The notes beneath the pieces are model-generated. The model had not been told where the DNA came from. It did not search any database and saw only the letters and a program-made list of their open reading frames with translations. Positions 12,936-24,900 of a stretch of 64,000 nt of DNA are shown here, piece after piece; position 1 is the first letter of the stretch, and each line of letters begins with the position of its first letter. Location: positions 62,001-126,000 of the forward strand of contig WUJK01000015.1 in assembly GCA_011317545.1 (NCBI GenBank). The letters are read 5' to 3'. The position numbers and the translations under genes are program-made. Source of the DNA: Coniella vitis (taxonomy: Eukaryota; Ascomycota; Sordariomycetes; Diaporthales; Schizoparmaceae).

Positions 12936-15900
12936 ATGAGCAGATTTTTCAATCTCAAGTCCAAATCTGGGTCATTGGATGAGCTGAGGACCCAGATTGC
13001 GAACGGATGGGTCCACAGTAAGTGTTCCGATAAGGACTCGGAATTCTTACCAGCAGGTACAATCATCGACCTTGTCTCCAAGAGAAACCATCAACTTATC
13101 TTGCGATCGTTGGATATCAAGGAGCATGACGAGCTGTTCCGCTTCGTCACTACCAATGGGAAAAAGCTGTTCATTATCGCCGTCTCACTCAAAATCCCAG
13201 GGCCGCTGATCAAGTCAGGACTAAAGCATTTCATGAAAAGCTCGCCAAAGATTGATGACGAGAGTCTCCCACTGTCTTCGAAGCAGATTGAATCAGTTTG
13301 GAATGGCGCAGACAGGAAGGACTTTGAGAGTCGTCAATGGAGACTTCTGGCACCGACAACCTACACAGAATGCATTTTGCCCTTTACTAGCATGCAGCGA
13401 ATAGGATCGGGGTCATTTGGCGTTGTCTACAAGTGCGGCATTCATCCAGACCATCTGTCAGGACTGTCAAACAGTGTATGCTTGTTGTTTTTGTTATTCC
13501 CCAAAGAAAATATACATAGCTGTTATTCTAACCCATGCAAGGGAGTTTCGCTATTCGCAGTGAAAGAGATCCAACCCACCAGCCTTGCACGCAGTGCAGC
13601 CACCGGCCCCGACCATGGAGCCGAAGCAACGATGCTGTTAAGGATGAATGAGCTTAAAGCCGCTCATATCGTACGGTTCTTTACAAGCTTTGCTAAAGGC
13701 GACGTGCATTACTTGATTTTCGAATTCGCGCGCGGCGGCAATCTGCGGCAGCTATGGGAACGCCATCGTGATCTCACCCAGCTTACGCCAGGCCGTGTTC
13801 GGTGGGCCGTCGATCAACTTTACGGTCTCGCTCGTGCACTTATGCTGGCACATTACCCGGAATATGCCAAAGCGGACTTGGACAAAGCGGACTTGAACAA
13901 ACGCCCTGAAAGTCCTCAAAGTGGTAAAAGTTCTGAATTACACTTTCGGCACACAGACCTCAAGCCGGAGAACATACTCTGCATGATCCCCGATAAGCTG
14001 CATCCAGAGGACGAATCAAGTATTGTCGAGACGACCTTAAAGATTGGCGATTGGGGCTCAGCTAAAGAAAACGAGATAACTACGATGCTTCGAACACGTC
14101 CTACCTCAAATCCAGGTGGAACTAAAATGTATCAGGCGCCTGAAGAGTCCTCGACCGATTCCAATTCTCTGCTGCTCCGAACACAACATGTGTCTGGCGG
14201 CAAGTCTCGATCAAGACTCTACGACGTATGGGCTATGGGGTGCCTTGCCCTTGAATTCCTCATCTGGCTCGCTTATGGGTACGACGAGCTAACCATGTTT
14301 TCTCGGAATTTAGCGGGTCATCGCTTCTACGAAGAGAGAAGTGGAAGAACAAATATCAATCCAAGCGTCAAGAAAATGATGAAGCGCCTGAAGGCTGATT
14401 TCAACGGCACTGCGTTGGGAGAAGTTCTGAGTCTTATTCAGGGCCATCTTATTGTTGTTGCATTGCCATCAGGACTCGGAGACGCTGACAAGCATCGTGA
14501 CAAATCGAAAACCCGGGAAATCACAAGCACTAGAGCGACTCAGGATATCACCAAGCCTACTATCAAGATCGAGGCGCCCCCAGAAGAAAAAATCAATTCA
14601 CCGCTACCTTCCACGCCAACACGTTGCAAGTCAATATACTTCAAGGAGGAAATGTTCAGGATCAAGCAGAATGTCGCAAAACGATCCGATTCTGAATCTT
14701 ACCTTCAAAAAGGTTAGTCTAAATTGCTACGTCCTACACGACACAGATTACATTTTCATGGTATCTGTGTGCTAACTTCACCGCAACTCAAGGAATAAAA
14801 GAATACGAGCGATCACAACCGCCACAAAGTGCCAATGGAGCACAGTTTCTGGATACGTCTGCAGCTGGTAACAAAACTACTCAAGTAAGTTGTGATGGAG
14901 GGCAATATCAAGAACTACGAAGCCCAACGCTTTCGTTGCAACACCTTGAGAATCCTCAAGCAGGCTAACGATGTCAAACTCATAGGGTGTAAGTAGTACC
15001 AACAAGAAAAGCATCAAAGTTACTGACGATCGTCCCCGAAACTTGAATTTGGGTCTATTCAGGATGTAAGTTGTTCTCCGTGAGTGAATCTGTATCAATA
15101 GGCTCGGAAAAAGTTAACCGTAAAGTAGTACGTAAGTGATGGGCAATCCAATAATCCGACTCGAACGCTTTATGGGTTTCAGATACTGCTTTGACGCTTC
15201 GACTGTCTAGTCTTACACTTATTCTTGTGCTTAGGGAGTAAGTCTTGTTGGCGGAAATGTGGCCGGATTTGAGAACTCATTTACTCACATCAAAAATCAA
15301 TCTCAAGCGGGTAAGGAAAATCCCAAAAGACACACAATAGTTCCAGTACCAAACGCCGCAAACTTACAGTATCGATGTCTAGATCGTAAGTGGATTCAAT
15401 CTGACACTACTTATATGCTATTTTTGTGAGGCAGTATATAACATGAGTGAACTGTAACTGGGTAATTATTCTGCTCACATGCTGTTTCTAGATCCAGGAT
15501 AAATGGGACCACAACCCTGACCATCACTTCATAAACTTCTTTTGCTCCCGAACTCATCTGCCAAACCATATATCGAGAGTTACTCCAGCTCCGCCAACAG
15601 TGCGACTCTGCCACGACTGTCAAGAAATGCGAGACAGAATATTCAAGCCATCGTTCAAGAAACGCTACGAGACCTCACAATTGCAGGCGGGACCCCTGGA
15701 GGGATCTTGTGACTTGTGTTCCTTTCTAAGCAAATGTGTCAGACGACAAAGCTTATTCAATGCCCAATACATCGAGATTGAAGGAGATGGATCATTCATC
15801 AGATTGTCCGGAAGCCAAATGCCAATGATCAATATCTATCAGCACGACGGCAAGTACCCTTGCTATATCCACCAGGGATAAAGGCTAATTGCATTGCACC

Positions 15901-17566
15901 ACAGTGCTGGCTCTGCTTTCTTCGGAAAGCCTGAGGCCCCCAGAATATCCTGCGACTTTGCGAAAAACTGAAGGTGAGAATGAGAACCTGTGGAACCTTG
16001 CAAGAAATTGGCTCCAATACTGTGACTCTGAGCATGACCATACAATTCGCTCTCAAATCACCCCTGGAACCTCGTCGGAGAGCGCATCTCCCGAGTTCAT
16101 CCCCACCAGGCTCATTGATGTGGGTGGATCAAATGAGCACTATGTTTTCTTGCGCAAAAGAGAAGATCTAGTAGTGGGCAAAGGTGTCTCGTGGCTTGCA
16201 CTCTCTCACCAATGGGGAAATCCCAAGATCCACGAGCAATTGCGCACGACTGTTGATAACCAGCACAAATACTTCACCAGGGGCATCCGTATGTGTGACC
16301 TTGCAGCTACTTTCAGAGGCGCTGTGAAGGTCACTCGGGCTTTGGGGTGCCGGTATCTATGGATCGATTCTCTCTGCATTGTTCAGGGCCCTGGAGGCGA
16401 TTTTAACGAGGAGGCCAAGAATATGGAGCGTGTGTATAGCGGAGCATACTGTGTTCTTGCTGCAAGTCGAGCGCCTGGGCACCACGCAGGATTTCTCCAA
16501 CCTCGACTACAAGAGCCAGGGCTCATGTTCGGGCCGACGGCAGGATCGCAAGCATTCTTGCTTCGTGAAAGCATCGACAGATTTGATTCTCATGTACTAA
16601 GAGGATCCTTGCAAAAGAGGGCCTGGGTCCTTCAGGAGCATGCTCTGGCATCGCGGACGATATACTTCACCGACTTTCAAGTATACTTTGAATGTGGAGA
16701 CGGCGTCAGGTGTGAGTCGTTGACAAGAATGACCAAGTAAGTACACTTACGTGAATAGAGTCTAGCCGAGCTCAACTAACATCTTTTTCTTGGTCCCTAG
16801 CGAGAACGCTTCTTTCCTAGGGGATTCAAACTTCCCGGAATCTATCAAGAATGCTGATAGAGGGCAAAAGATTCTGCAATACCAGAAACTATATGAAAGA
16901 TATTCTAGCCTGGATTTGACCAATCCCAGAGATCGGCCGGTCGCCATTGACGGTCTTCAACAACGCATAACCCAAGCGCTGCGAGTCCACGGAGCCTTTG
17001 GAGTTTTCGACGAGGAGACACACAGTGCTCGTGGCCGCGGGTTACTCCGTCGTAGCTTGCTCTGGTGCCGTAGTGATAACACCAGCAACCTCGAGCGCAT
17101 ACAATTCTCGATGGCTGACGCTGTTACCAACGTACCATCGTGGTCATGGATGGCATACACTGGTGGAATCTCTTATCGACTGCAGCCCGGTTTCGGGACT
17201 ACGGATTGGGAAGAGCTCGGGTCTCTTCGACCATGGACAAATGACAAGGGCGCGAACAAAATGCTCCTCGGCAATGTGTGTGAATATGGTACAATCGATT
17301 TAGTAGTGGACTTTGGCCAATATGTGCTTGTCTGGGACCGTCCCGCTGAAGCGCTACAAAAGCAAACTCGGTGTGTGGTTCTCGGTAGGGAGAGAAAACA
17401 GGTCGGAGTTGATGCATCGGCAAATGAGACGAAACATTATGTCTTGATAGTGAGGGTGACAGCACAGCCTTATATAGGTGACTTTGCGGTCTATGAGCGA
17501 GTGGGAGCCGGGGTTCTTCCTGGACGTTGTATCCAAGACGCAAACGGGAAAGGATGGATTTGCTAA
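12936..17566 (+). CDS. Protein kinase-HET domain fusion protein, 12-exon model with microexons
   Basis: Predicted 1258-residue protein joining an N-terminal Ser/Thr-type kinase to a C-terminal heterokaryon-incompatibility (HET) domain. Exons: 12936-13475, 13542-14712, 14793-14884, six 3-nt exons (14986, 15063, 15129, 15235, 15308 and 15383 onward), 15492-15849, 15905-16736, 16801-17566. Kinase signatures: GSGSFGVVYK near residue 157, AVKE with Lys188, HTDLKPEN at 317-324 (HTD instead of HRD), DWG at 350 (instead of DFG), QAPE near 379 and YDVWAMGC. HET signatures: LALSHQWG near 824, YLWIDSLCI near 877, YSGAYCVLAASRA and RAWVLQEHAL. The first intron is 66 nt and in frame. The stop at 14715 is avoided by a GTTAGT donor at 14713. 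The 15850 intron needs a GC donor. A role in allorecognition or cell death is inferred from the HET family. Two separate genes remain possible. Confidence 0.75.
14885..15491 (+). other. Microexon array in the kinase-HET linker
   Basis: Between the exon ending CAA at 14884 and the exon starting at 15492, the motif AG-NNN-GTAAG occurs six times. The enclosed triplets are GGT (14986-14988), GAT (15063-15065), TAC (15129-15131), GGA (15235-15237), CGG (15308-15310) and ATC (15383-15385). Introns between them are 101, 74, 63, 103, 70, 72 and 106 nt. Five of the triplets are followed by GTAAGT and one by GTAAGG. Branch-site-like CTAAC, CTGAC, TTAAC or CTCAC occur in several introns. All junctions are phase 0, so GDYGRI would be inserted and any subset could be skipped in frame. 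The exons are predicted from splice signals alone. Confidence 0.6.
15850..15904 (+). other. Predicted GC-AG intron in the HET part
   Basis: A 55-nt intron with donor GCAAGT and acceptor CACAG, and branch-like GGCTAAT 20 nt before the end. Only the GC donor keeps the phase needed to enter the frame VLALLSSESL; the GT five bases further on gives the wrong frame. Confidence 0.6.
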
Positions 17567-17695
17567 TAACTGGAGTCTAACAACACTGAAAGAGGTTATG
17601 AGCCTCCCCAACGCTTCGGGAGGTTTTCAGCCTCGCTCCTATATTCTCCCTTTTTGATGAAATGCTTAGAGGAGTCGACGTCGACAAGCAGCAGC

Positions 17696-18139
17696 TTAAG
17701 CAGTATAGTCGGAAATTTTCTCGAAGCCGTCCTCGGGTACAATGGGATTGTTGGGGTATTTGTCGAGACTGCGAATGACGTCTCCTTTGATTTCGAACTG
17801 ACCGTTCACAACCGGTAGAGGGCGCTCAAGGCGAGGAATATCAGCAGACAGTGTTCTTGGTATGTTAAAGACGCGAACATTTCGGCGCAATTGCGTGTTA
17901 TTTCTGTATCAGATCCCAATAGCTCATTCATCGCCAGGTCATAAGGACTGAGTCTAGAATGGGCGGTCCTGCAGCGGAAAGGCATTGGACGTCTGTCGCT
18001 TTGCTCGGTATTCTGCTCCAAGAGGACCGACTTCCTGGCTGAGTATTCCGGCCGCTTCGGTGGTGGTTGGAAGCTGAATGCCAGCGCGTGTTGCACGGTA
18101 GATGATTGCTTTGTCAGTTTTTTTTGTTATTTTGCACAC
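17696..18139 (-). pseudogene. Unrecognised minus-strand small gene or gene remnant
   Basis: Two peptide segments look coding but lie in different frames: an N-terminal one starting at 18139 (MCKITKKTDKAIIYRATRAG, then TTTEAAGILSQEVGPLGAEY) and a C-terminal one ending at the stop near 17696 (RRNVRVFNIPRTLSADIPRL, then PNNPIVPEDGFEKI). A third frame (SPYDLAMNELLGSDTEITRN) bridges the gap. A simple GT-AG intron joining them in phase was not found, so this may be a frameshifted remnant or a gene with unresolved splicing. It is convergent with the kinase-HET gene, whose stop is 130 bp away. No family recognised. Confidence 0.35.
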
Positions 18140-19880
18140 TTAGAACGCGTGAAGGATTGGAGGGTATTGTTTTCCCGCCCAGTTGTCTGGCCCAATGCTT
18201 TGGTCGACCCGTATATAGTGTTAACGAGTTTCACCACAACCTACCCAGTTATGCACAGAGTGCCTTACTAGTGCCTACCTAAAGCATGGTAAAATACCAG
18301 AATTCTAGGTACTGACCAGAGTTACAACCTCAGGCTGCCTGGTATATGAACGCTCGTCACTGAACTCGCCCCGTCGCTTTCAACATATCTCTCCTCATTG
18401 CTTCCGTTTACATTATTCTATTCTATGTCCAATAGGCTCCTTGTTTGTAATCATGTCTTGATTGAACAGTCGCAAATCGTTGACCAGTCCAAGTTTCCCT
18501 CGTTCCCATCTACAAGCCTTACATAGCACCAAAATGCACACAAATTACAACGAAACATGTCACCATTCTAGAATACTTGCCGAGATTTCTCGAAGCTGCA
18601 CTAGAAAGCTGCATGACAATTCGCTCAAGATCCGAATAAGACATTATTGATGATATTTACGACGATGGAGAAGGTTTTCTGGAAAAGAAAAAAGAAAAGT
18701 CGGAATCAGATATGAAATTCGGAGCTTATTGTAGGTTTTCCTATCCAAAAGTCGATTTGAGCCATAAGGGGGAGAGCTTAAAAGGGTGTGAGACTGCATT
18801 ATACACCTTCCAGCTCAGACTAAGAACGTCCGAAGTTTTGAATGTATACTCAGCCCAGGGACTTACATATATCAAGCCATGGACCATATCGAGCTTGATG
18901 GTAATGTCGATTCACTACAATGCGTACCACCTATGGAGCGCACTCATGATCCATTTTCATATTTATTTTGATGAGCTGTAACGGTAGTAGTTGTAGGGAA
19001 TATTTGGGAAAACGCATATAACTAGTCCGTCAAGCTATCATCTATTCATCTCTCCAACAATTAAACCTTCATACAATGCCCCATTACTATGGTTACAAGC
19101 ATGAATATTTAGACTCATGTCAGGTCTCGCGGCCAAAGCTCAAAGCAGTATAGCGCGCTAACCTGCTTACTCACTATGCAGAGAACTTACGGACTTTTAT
19201 ATATTACATAGTATGTACATAGTACGACCCTATCATTCTCATCCTGACTTTTACATCAAATCCATGTTGTAACCCGAACCCTTATCTTTGCAGCAAGTAT
19301 ATACGAGGCGCAGAATCACAATCATTGTCCTGTAAAGTAGAGTATATAGATAAATATGCAGAAGCATAATTATAACTTGCGCGGTACCGTACAAGGGTTG
19401 TTTTGATCTCCTCTTTCGGTATAGCGGCAGAGTGATCTGCGTGGTACAGAACAGGGGGTTATTTTAATCTCCTCTTCCGGTATAGCGGCATAGTACATGG
19501 TGTACGACAAGCAATATCAAGTGTCAACCACAACGTCTTCCTCGCCACCATTGGTGAAAAAAGCGGCCAACATTGAGTGCAGAAGCATTCTCCACCGAGA
19601 GCCTCACAGGAACATGGCATTATTTACAATTCCGAAAACTGAGAGTTCCGGGATTGGTCGCGCTATGTTCGCCATTTTCCCATGGTCTGCCGTACTTTAA
19701 CCTTGGCAGGACGAGAAGCATGAGCTCATTGGGCAAAGATTGAGTTTGTGCCTGGAAGCCCCGCGAAACCCCCGCTCGGTTTTGCTTTTTCTTGGCTGGA
19801 CACTGCTGTACCATGTACATACCCAGTGTGTATGTAATTGGCCTGCCACTACTCGTCTAGAAGATATTCGAACGTAGAAG
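18140..19880. other. Gene-poor flank left of element 1
   Basis: No supportable gene. Short ORFs (18462-18650, 18712-18981, 19497-19700) lack motifs. TA-rich DNA with many TATATA stretches; contains the 60-bp duplication at 19378-19498. Confidence 0.5.
19378..19498. repeat. Imperfect tandem repeat, about 60 bp x2
   Basis: Two adjacent copies sharing GCGYGGTAC, GATCTCCTCTT or AATCTCCTCTT, and CGGTATAGCGGCA. Differences are scattered and include transitions. It lies 390 bp left of element 1. No function visible. Confidence 0.6.
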
Positions 19881-19885
19881 AATAT

Positions 19886-20343
19886 TGTAATAATCCTTGC
19901 CTGAATCCCGGATTCTGGAAGTACCTATGAATTATATGTTAGCAGGTGGGGAAGTATTACCTTTAAGTCTCCGTACGTTTGTCGAGCAATATTAAGTATC
20001 ACAAGTAATCAAGAGGGATTACCCTATTATATAAAATAATACTTAGATTTACAACTAAAGACTATAAGGAAAACTATCTAATAGCTAGGAAATCCATCGT
20101 CCTTATATCCTTCCGTTATTCTATTTATTAATACGTAGCCTATCTAAGCCTATTAATGCCTATAGTTGCCTATTAACTATCCGATAGGTAATAGTAATCT
20201 CTTATAGGCTTTTACCCTAACCCTAATTATATTATCCGTATTCCTTATATAAGAGATCCCTATCGGTCCGTTAAGGTTCCGATTTACTAGTATATAATTA
20301 CGCTAGCCTATTCCTATAACCTATATAACCGTAGGTTATAATA
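19886..20343 (-). repeat. Element 1, 3' LTR (left)
   Basis: 458 bp, starts TGTAATAATCC on plus. The first 150 bp still hold CA and TG dinucleotides; RIP becomes heavy towards the interior. CCCTAACCCTAA at 20215-20226. Same middle type as elements 4 and 5. Confidence 0.92.
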
Positions 20344-20449
20344 TTATCTCCCTTCTATCGGTCTTTATCCCTAAAGACTTATAGTATTTCCGTAAGTAAT
20401 CCTGCCTAATATTCTTACTTCGGATTATACCTTCCTAATTCGTTATATC

Positions 20450-21115
20450 TTCTAGGATTATAAAATCGCATACTACGAATCCGTCCTTATCGTTATCCAA
20501 GAAGCGTATTACTACTTTAAATCGTTTTATATATATCGAAACCTAAGGTTATAAAGTTATACCTTATTCGTTATACCTAGAGGAGGGGTTAGTATATAAG
20601 ATAGTTAATAGTATAAAAAGTTATACGTAATATACTAAACGAAATCGTTCTTATAATACGTTATAAGTACTAGTATCTTTATATAAGTAGTTTTTTCTTA
20701 GTAGTTCTTACTATACTAGTATTAACTCTTTCCTTAATATCTAAGATTAATAACGAGTTAATACGTTTAGATAATCGTAAGTTAGAGGAAGAAGAGCGTC
20801 TACTTAAGCGTTAAAGGGAACTTACCGATATATAAGCCCGTCTAATAGAGACTTTAGCTAGATTATCTCGTCTAAAGAAATAATAACGGTTTCTTTAGGA
20901 GAAGGGTATAAAGTTGGTAAACGCTAGTTTAGAAGAGGAGGAGCGTAAGCGAGTTACCGAGGCCGTTTAAACCGTAGCTACTAAGGAGGCCGTTTTATTT
21001 ATATAGGATCCTTCGTTTAAAGGTACGGACTGGAATATATTAGCGGCGCCTAACGCTACGATTAATTAGTCCGGATTCGACTTAGGGAGTCCGAGTATAG
21101 GTAGCTTTTAATAAG
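20450..21115 (+). pseudogene. Element 1 antisense coiled-coil ORF relic
   Basis: Opposite to gag-pol, a plus-strand frame reads as protein if RIP-type stops are taken as Gln or Trp codons. It holds a lysine- and leucine-rich beginning (YISKPKVIKLYLIRYT), then a coiled coil (LIRLDNRKLEEEERLLKR, ETLARLSRLKK, EEEERKRVTEAV) and a tail with SGFDLGSPSIGSF. The stops lie in otherwise open, charge-rich sequence, unlike a chance antisense frame. A similar ORF sits at the same place in the other copies. Function unknown. Confidence 0.55.
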
Positions 21116-21162
21116 GGGTCTAGTTATTCCTATAGGTAGTTATTATAGTTAAAGATATAAGT

Positions 21163-21234
21163 AGTCTTATAATTTAGTAGTTAGAGCTCCTAGTTTCTTA
21201 CTAGGAGGTCCGGGGTTCGATTCCTTATAATACC
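21163..21234 (+). tRNA. tRNA-like cloverleaf relic in element 1
   Basis: 72 nt that fold as 7-bp acceptor stem, 4-bp D stem, 5-bp anticodon stem (CCTAG/CTAGG) with loop TTTCTTA, and T arm with intact B-box GGTTCGATTCC. The anticodon would be UCU (Arg), with an unusual U at position 37. Several mispairs become pairs if RIP transitions are reverted. Probably not an active tRNA gene. Confidence 0.6.
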
Positions 21235-21249
21235 TTCTCTATCTAAGGC

Positions 21250-24200
21250 TATAATAACTTTTTATTTTCGTATTCTTTAATAAGATCTAGGTATATATTC
21301 TTTAGTAGTTCCTAAGTATTTTCCGAATTATTATAGTTTTTCTATTTAATAAGATATTGTTTTCCGTATCCGTATTTACGTAAGTCGAGAATCTATTTAA
21401 CTTCGTATTATGCTTATTCTGGTTCGATAATATCTATATTATACGAAAGTTCTGCGTCTACTAATACTAGTTCTAGAAGTAAAATATAGAAAACTAGGTA
21501 TAGACGTATATATAGGATTTCGAGTTCGTAGTTAACTAGGGAAATTTATCGTACAATTTTATAAGGTCCGAGTTTCTTATAGTCGAGTTTATCGCTAGGT
21601 CTAGTAGTTTTAATATTTTTACGGTTAAGGTAGACTTTATCTCCCTTCTATAGGATTAATCCCTTAATCCTTTTCTAATTAGCGTATTTCGTTATTTATT
21701 TTTTAACGTCCTAAAATATATATCGAATATCTTTATATAATTACTTAATTCTTTTAGCGTATTAGTCTACCGTTTCTACGTTTCTACTTAATAGTATTTT
21801 ATAATATACTATAGGGTTATACTTATAGAGTAGGAAGAACGGTGATTTTCCTATACTTATTATATCTACGCTATTATAGGCGAACTACGCGGTTAGTAAA
21901 AGTTTAACCTAATTATCTTATTCGTAGTTAATATAATATCGTAGGTACTATTCTATAATCTAGTTAATATATTCTATTTACCCGTCTATCTAAGGATAAA
22001 ATGCCGTAGATATATATTATATCGTTCCGAGGTATTTAGTAAGTAAGATCTAGAATTTCGATATAAATTTTCTATTTCTATCTAATATAATTTCCTAAGG
22101 TATTCCGTAGTTAGCGATAATAATACGGAGGAATATATATACGAGTTCTTCTATAGTACTACTTTCTTTATATAGTAGGAAGTATACGTATTTGCTTAGT
22201 CTATAAACTACTACTAAGATACTATCGTACTATACTTTAGTTAAGGGTTCTCGTAAGAGAGGTAGCTTAATAATAAAGTCTAAACTAATAGAGGACTAGA
22301 TAGTCGTAGGTACTAGTAGAGGTTATAATAATTCGTAAGGTTTATATCGTTCTATCTTATTCCGTTTATATATATCGTAGTTATTAACGATATCTATAAC
22401 TCGTTTCTTAAGGTTTAATAGGTTCTAATAGCGTTAGATCCTTTTATAGGTTGCTCTAATTCCTTAGTATCTATATACTAATACGCTATAGATACTTCTA
22501 ATATAATCGTTTTATTCTAATATTATTATACTATCGAGGTTAGGTATTTCTCCTTTAATACGTAGTATCGCGTTAAGTTCCTTAGTAATAGATAGTATAA
22601 TAAGGTTACCTTCCGAATCTTCCCTAAAGATTATTATAATATCCTAGTCTTTGCTATTACTATCCTTATAGTCTAATCGTCTATTAAAAGCATCTATTCG
22701 TTCGTTTTCTTTGCCTTTACGGTAGATAATCTTAAAGTCGAATTCTAATAGAAATTCGTATTATCTAACTTATCGTTTATTAAGCTGCTTTATTAAGGTA
22801 AATACCTAAAGGTTCTTATAATCCGTATATATAAGGATTTATTATTTTACGCCGATAAGGTAGTATCGCTATTCCCTAAAGGCTTCTACTATTACTATAA
22901 GTTCCTAATCGGGCGTTCCGTAGTTAAGTTCTAATCCGTTTAGCTTCTTACTAAAGTTACTAATTATCCGTAGTCGTCCTTTATCGTCTTATTATCCGAG
23001 TTATCTACCGAGTATATAATCTAATACGTTTATCTCGATCTCGAAAACTTTATCTTAATCTACTTCGACTAGGATTAGTTCTAATATAACTACGTCCTTA
23101 ATTATACTAAAGGCTTTCTATACCTATTTATTCTAATTAAAGGTAATATCCTTTTTCGTAAGTTCCGTAAATAATACTATAATATTATTATAGTTCTTAA
23201 TAAATTATCGGTAGAAGTTAGTATAGCCTAAGAAGGCTCTAATATCCTTAATATTCTAAGGTATAGGCTAGTCCCTAACTACCTATACTTTATCTTTCTA
23301 TATTCGTATATACCCTAATATAATAGTATATCCGAGGTAGTTAACTTCTTAGGTATTCCAGTTATATTTAGTAGGTTCTACTAAAATCTTATTATCTTAG
23401 AGGATTTATAGGATTATTATAACGTACTTCTAGTATTCTTCGAATATCTTTAAGTAAATAAGGATATCGTCTAGGTAAGCGATTATAAAATAGTCGAGGT
23501 ATTTATATAAGATAAAGTTTATTATTTCCTAGAATAATATAAGGGCGTTAGTAAGTCCGAATAGTATAATAAGATATTCGAAATATCTATAGTATATTTT
23601 AAACGCTATTTTCTATTCTTCTCCGGGTTTAATACAAATATACGTATATCCTTCTTTAAGGTCGAAGGCCGTAAACTATTAGGCTCCTCTAAGTTTATCT
23701 CTAAGTTCTTTAAAGAGAGGTAAGGGGTATCGATTCTTAATTATAATATCGTTAAGTTACCGATAGTTAACGTATAATCGTAGTTTACCGTTTTTCTTTA
23801 ATATAAATAGGATTAGGTATCCTATTAGTAAATAGGAGGGTCTAATATAGCCTTTCTTAAGATTTTCGTCGATATATTCTCTAAGTACTTTAAGTTTATC
23901 CTTATCTAATCTATAGATAGGAAAGAACTTTAGTTATTCTCCTTCTTTAAATAGGATCTCGTAATCGTATAAGCTATACTCTAGTAGGCTATTATCGAAT
24001 TTTCCTTAAAATAGTTTTATAAATTTCCGATACTCTTCTAGTATACCGGAGAGGTCTCTAAACGTATCTTCGTCTTATATAGTTACTATTATAAGGAGAT
24101 ATCGTTATACGTATTTAGTTCCTTCTTAAACTTATCGCGATAATATATCCTATTATCTATAAAATCCTATTATATTATATCCTAATCTACCGTATCCCTT

Positions 24201-24900
24201 CTTTTATTAGGTATTAACTATCGCTAGATCCTTCTCTATAAGCTATCGAGGTTTATTATATCCTAGGGTACTATCGTCTTAGCTCTTCTCGATTTAAAGG
24301 TATATATAAATTCGTTTAAGCCCCTATTATCTAGGTATCGCTTAGTAACTAAATCCGATCCTATACCTTTAATTATAACCGCTTCTTAGGTATCCGCTTT
24401 ATCCTATAAAATATAGCTATTAGTCTAATCGATTCGAGGATTTTCCTTTCTTAACTATAATATACCTAAAATCAGCTTGTATTATACGGTATCCGTAATA
24501 TCGAAGTTTATTAGCGTCGTACGTCTGTAGATCGTAACTAGTAATTAATCAGATTCTATATCGATAATACCTTAGCCGTAAGCGACTTCTATACCTTCTA
24601 TAATACTAAGTTTATAGGGTTCTATCTTCTTCTTCTAAGGTATCCGTTCTTTATTAATAACGCTTAGGGATATAAAGTTTCCTTACGCTCCGCTATCTAG
24701 GAGTACTATATAGTATTTATCGTTAATTTATACTACGATTTTTAAATATTTATATATCGAGCTATCTATTACGTAGAGGGACTTTATTATAAGTCCTAAT
24801 CGCTTATTATCCCTTATAGGCGATCCTTACCTTTTAGGTTCTACTATTCTTATTATATTCTAAGAGCTACTATCTATACTAGGTTCTTAGCTTATTATAT
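21250..24900 (-). pseudogene. Element 1 pol remnant
   Basis: Minus-strand pol with many stops. From 5' to 3': protease with LLDSG near 24703-24690; reverse transcriptase about 23950-23350 with PILF-like and KKNGKLRLYVNYR motifs and AYLDDIL at 23480-23460; RNase H about 23010-22690 with IYRKGKENER; integrase about 22560-21640 with LDFI and LDRDRKF; chromodomain about 21440-21300 (YEVK-ILDLRKYG, then KNYNNSENT). The chromodomain after the integrase places it among chromoviruses. Stops are at expected Gln and Trp positions. Confidence 0.85.

Noticed and set aside
13476..13541. 22-residue hydrophobic insert in the kinase after the P-loop
   Set aside because: It is a 66-nt in-frame intron with GTATGC donor, TTCTAAC branch site and GCAAG acceptor; removal restores normal spacing between the glycine loop and Lys188.
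14986..15065. A normal 80-nt exon instead of microexons GGT and GAT
   Set aside because: The frame is open through this stretch, but an 80-nt exon breaks the phase with all later acceptors.
14885..15491. Introner-like elements as explanation of the intron array
   Set aside because: The seven introns share only splice signals; bodies and lengths differ, so they are not recent copies of one another.
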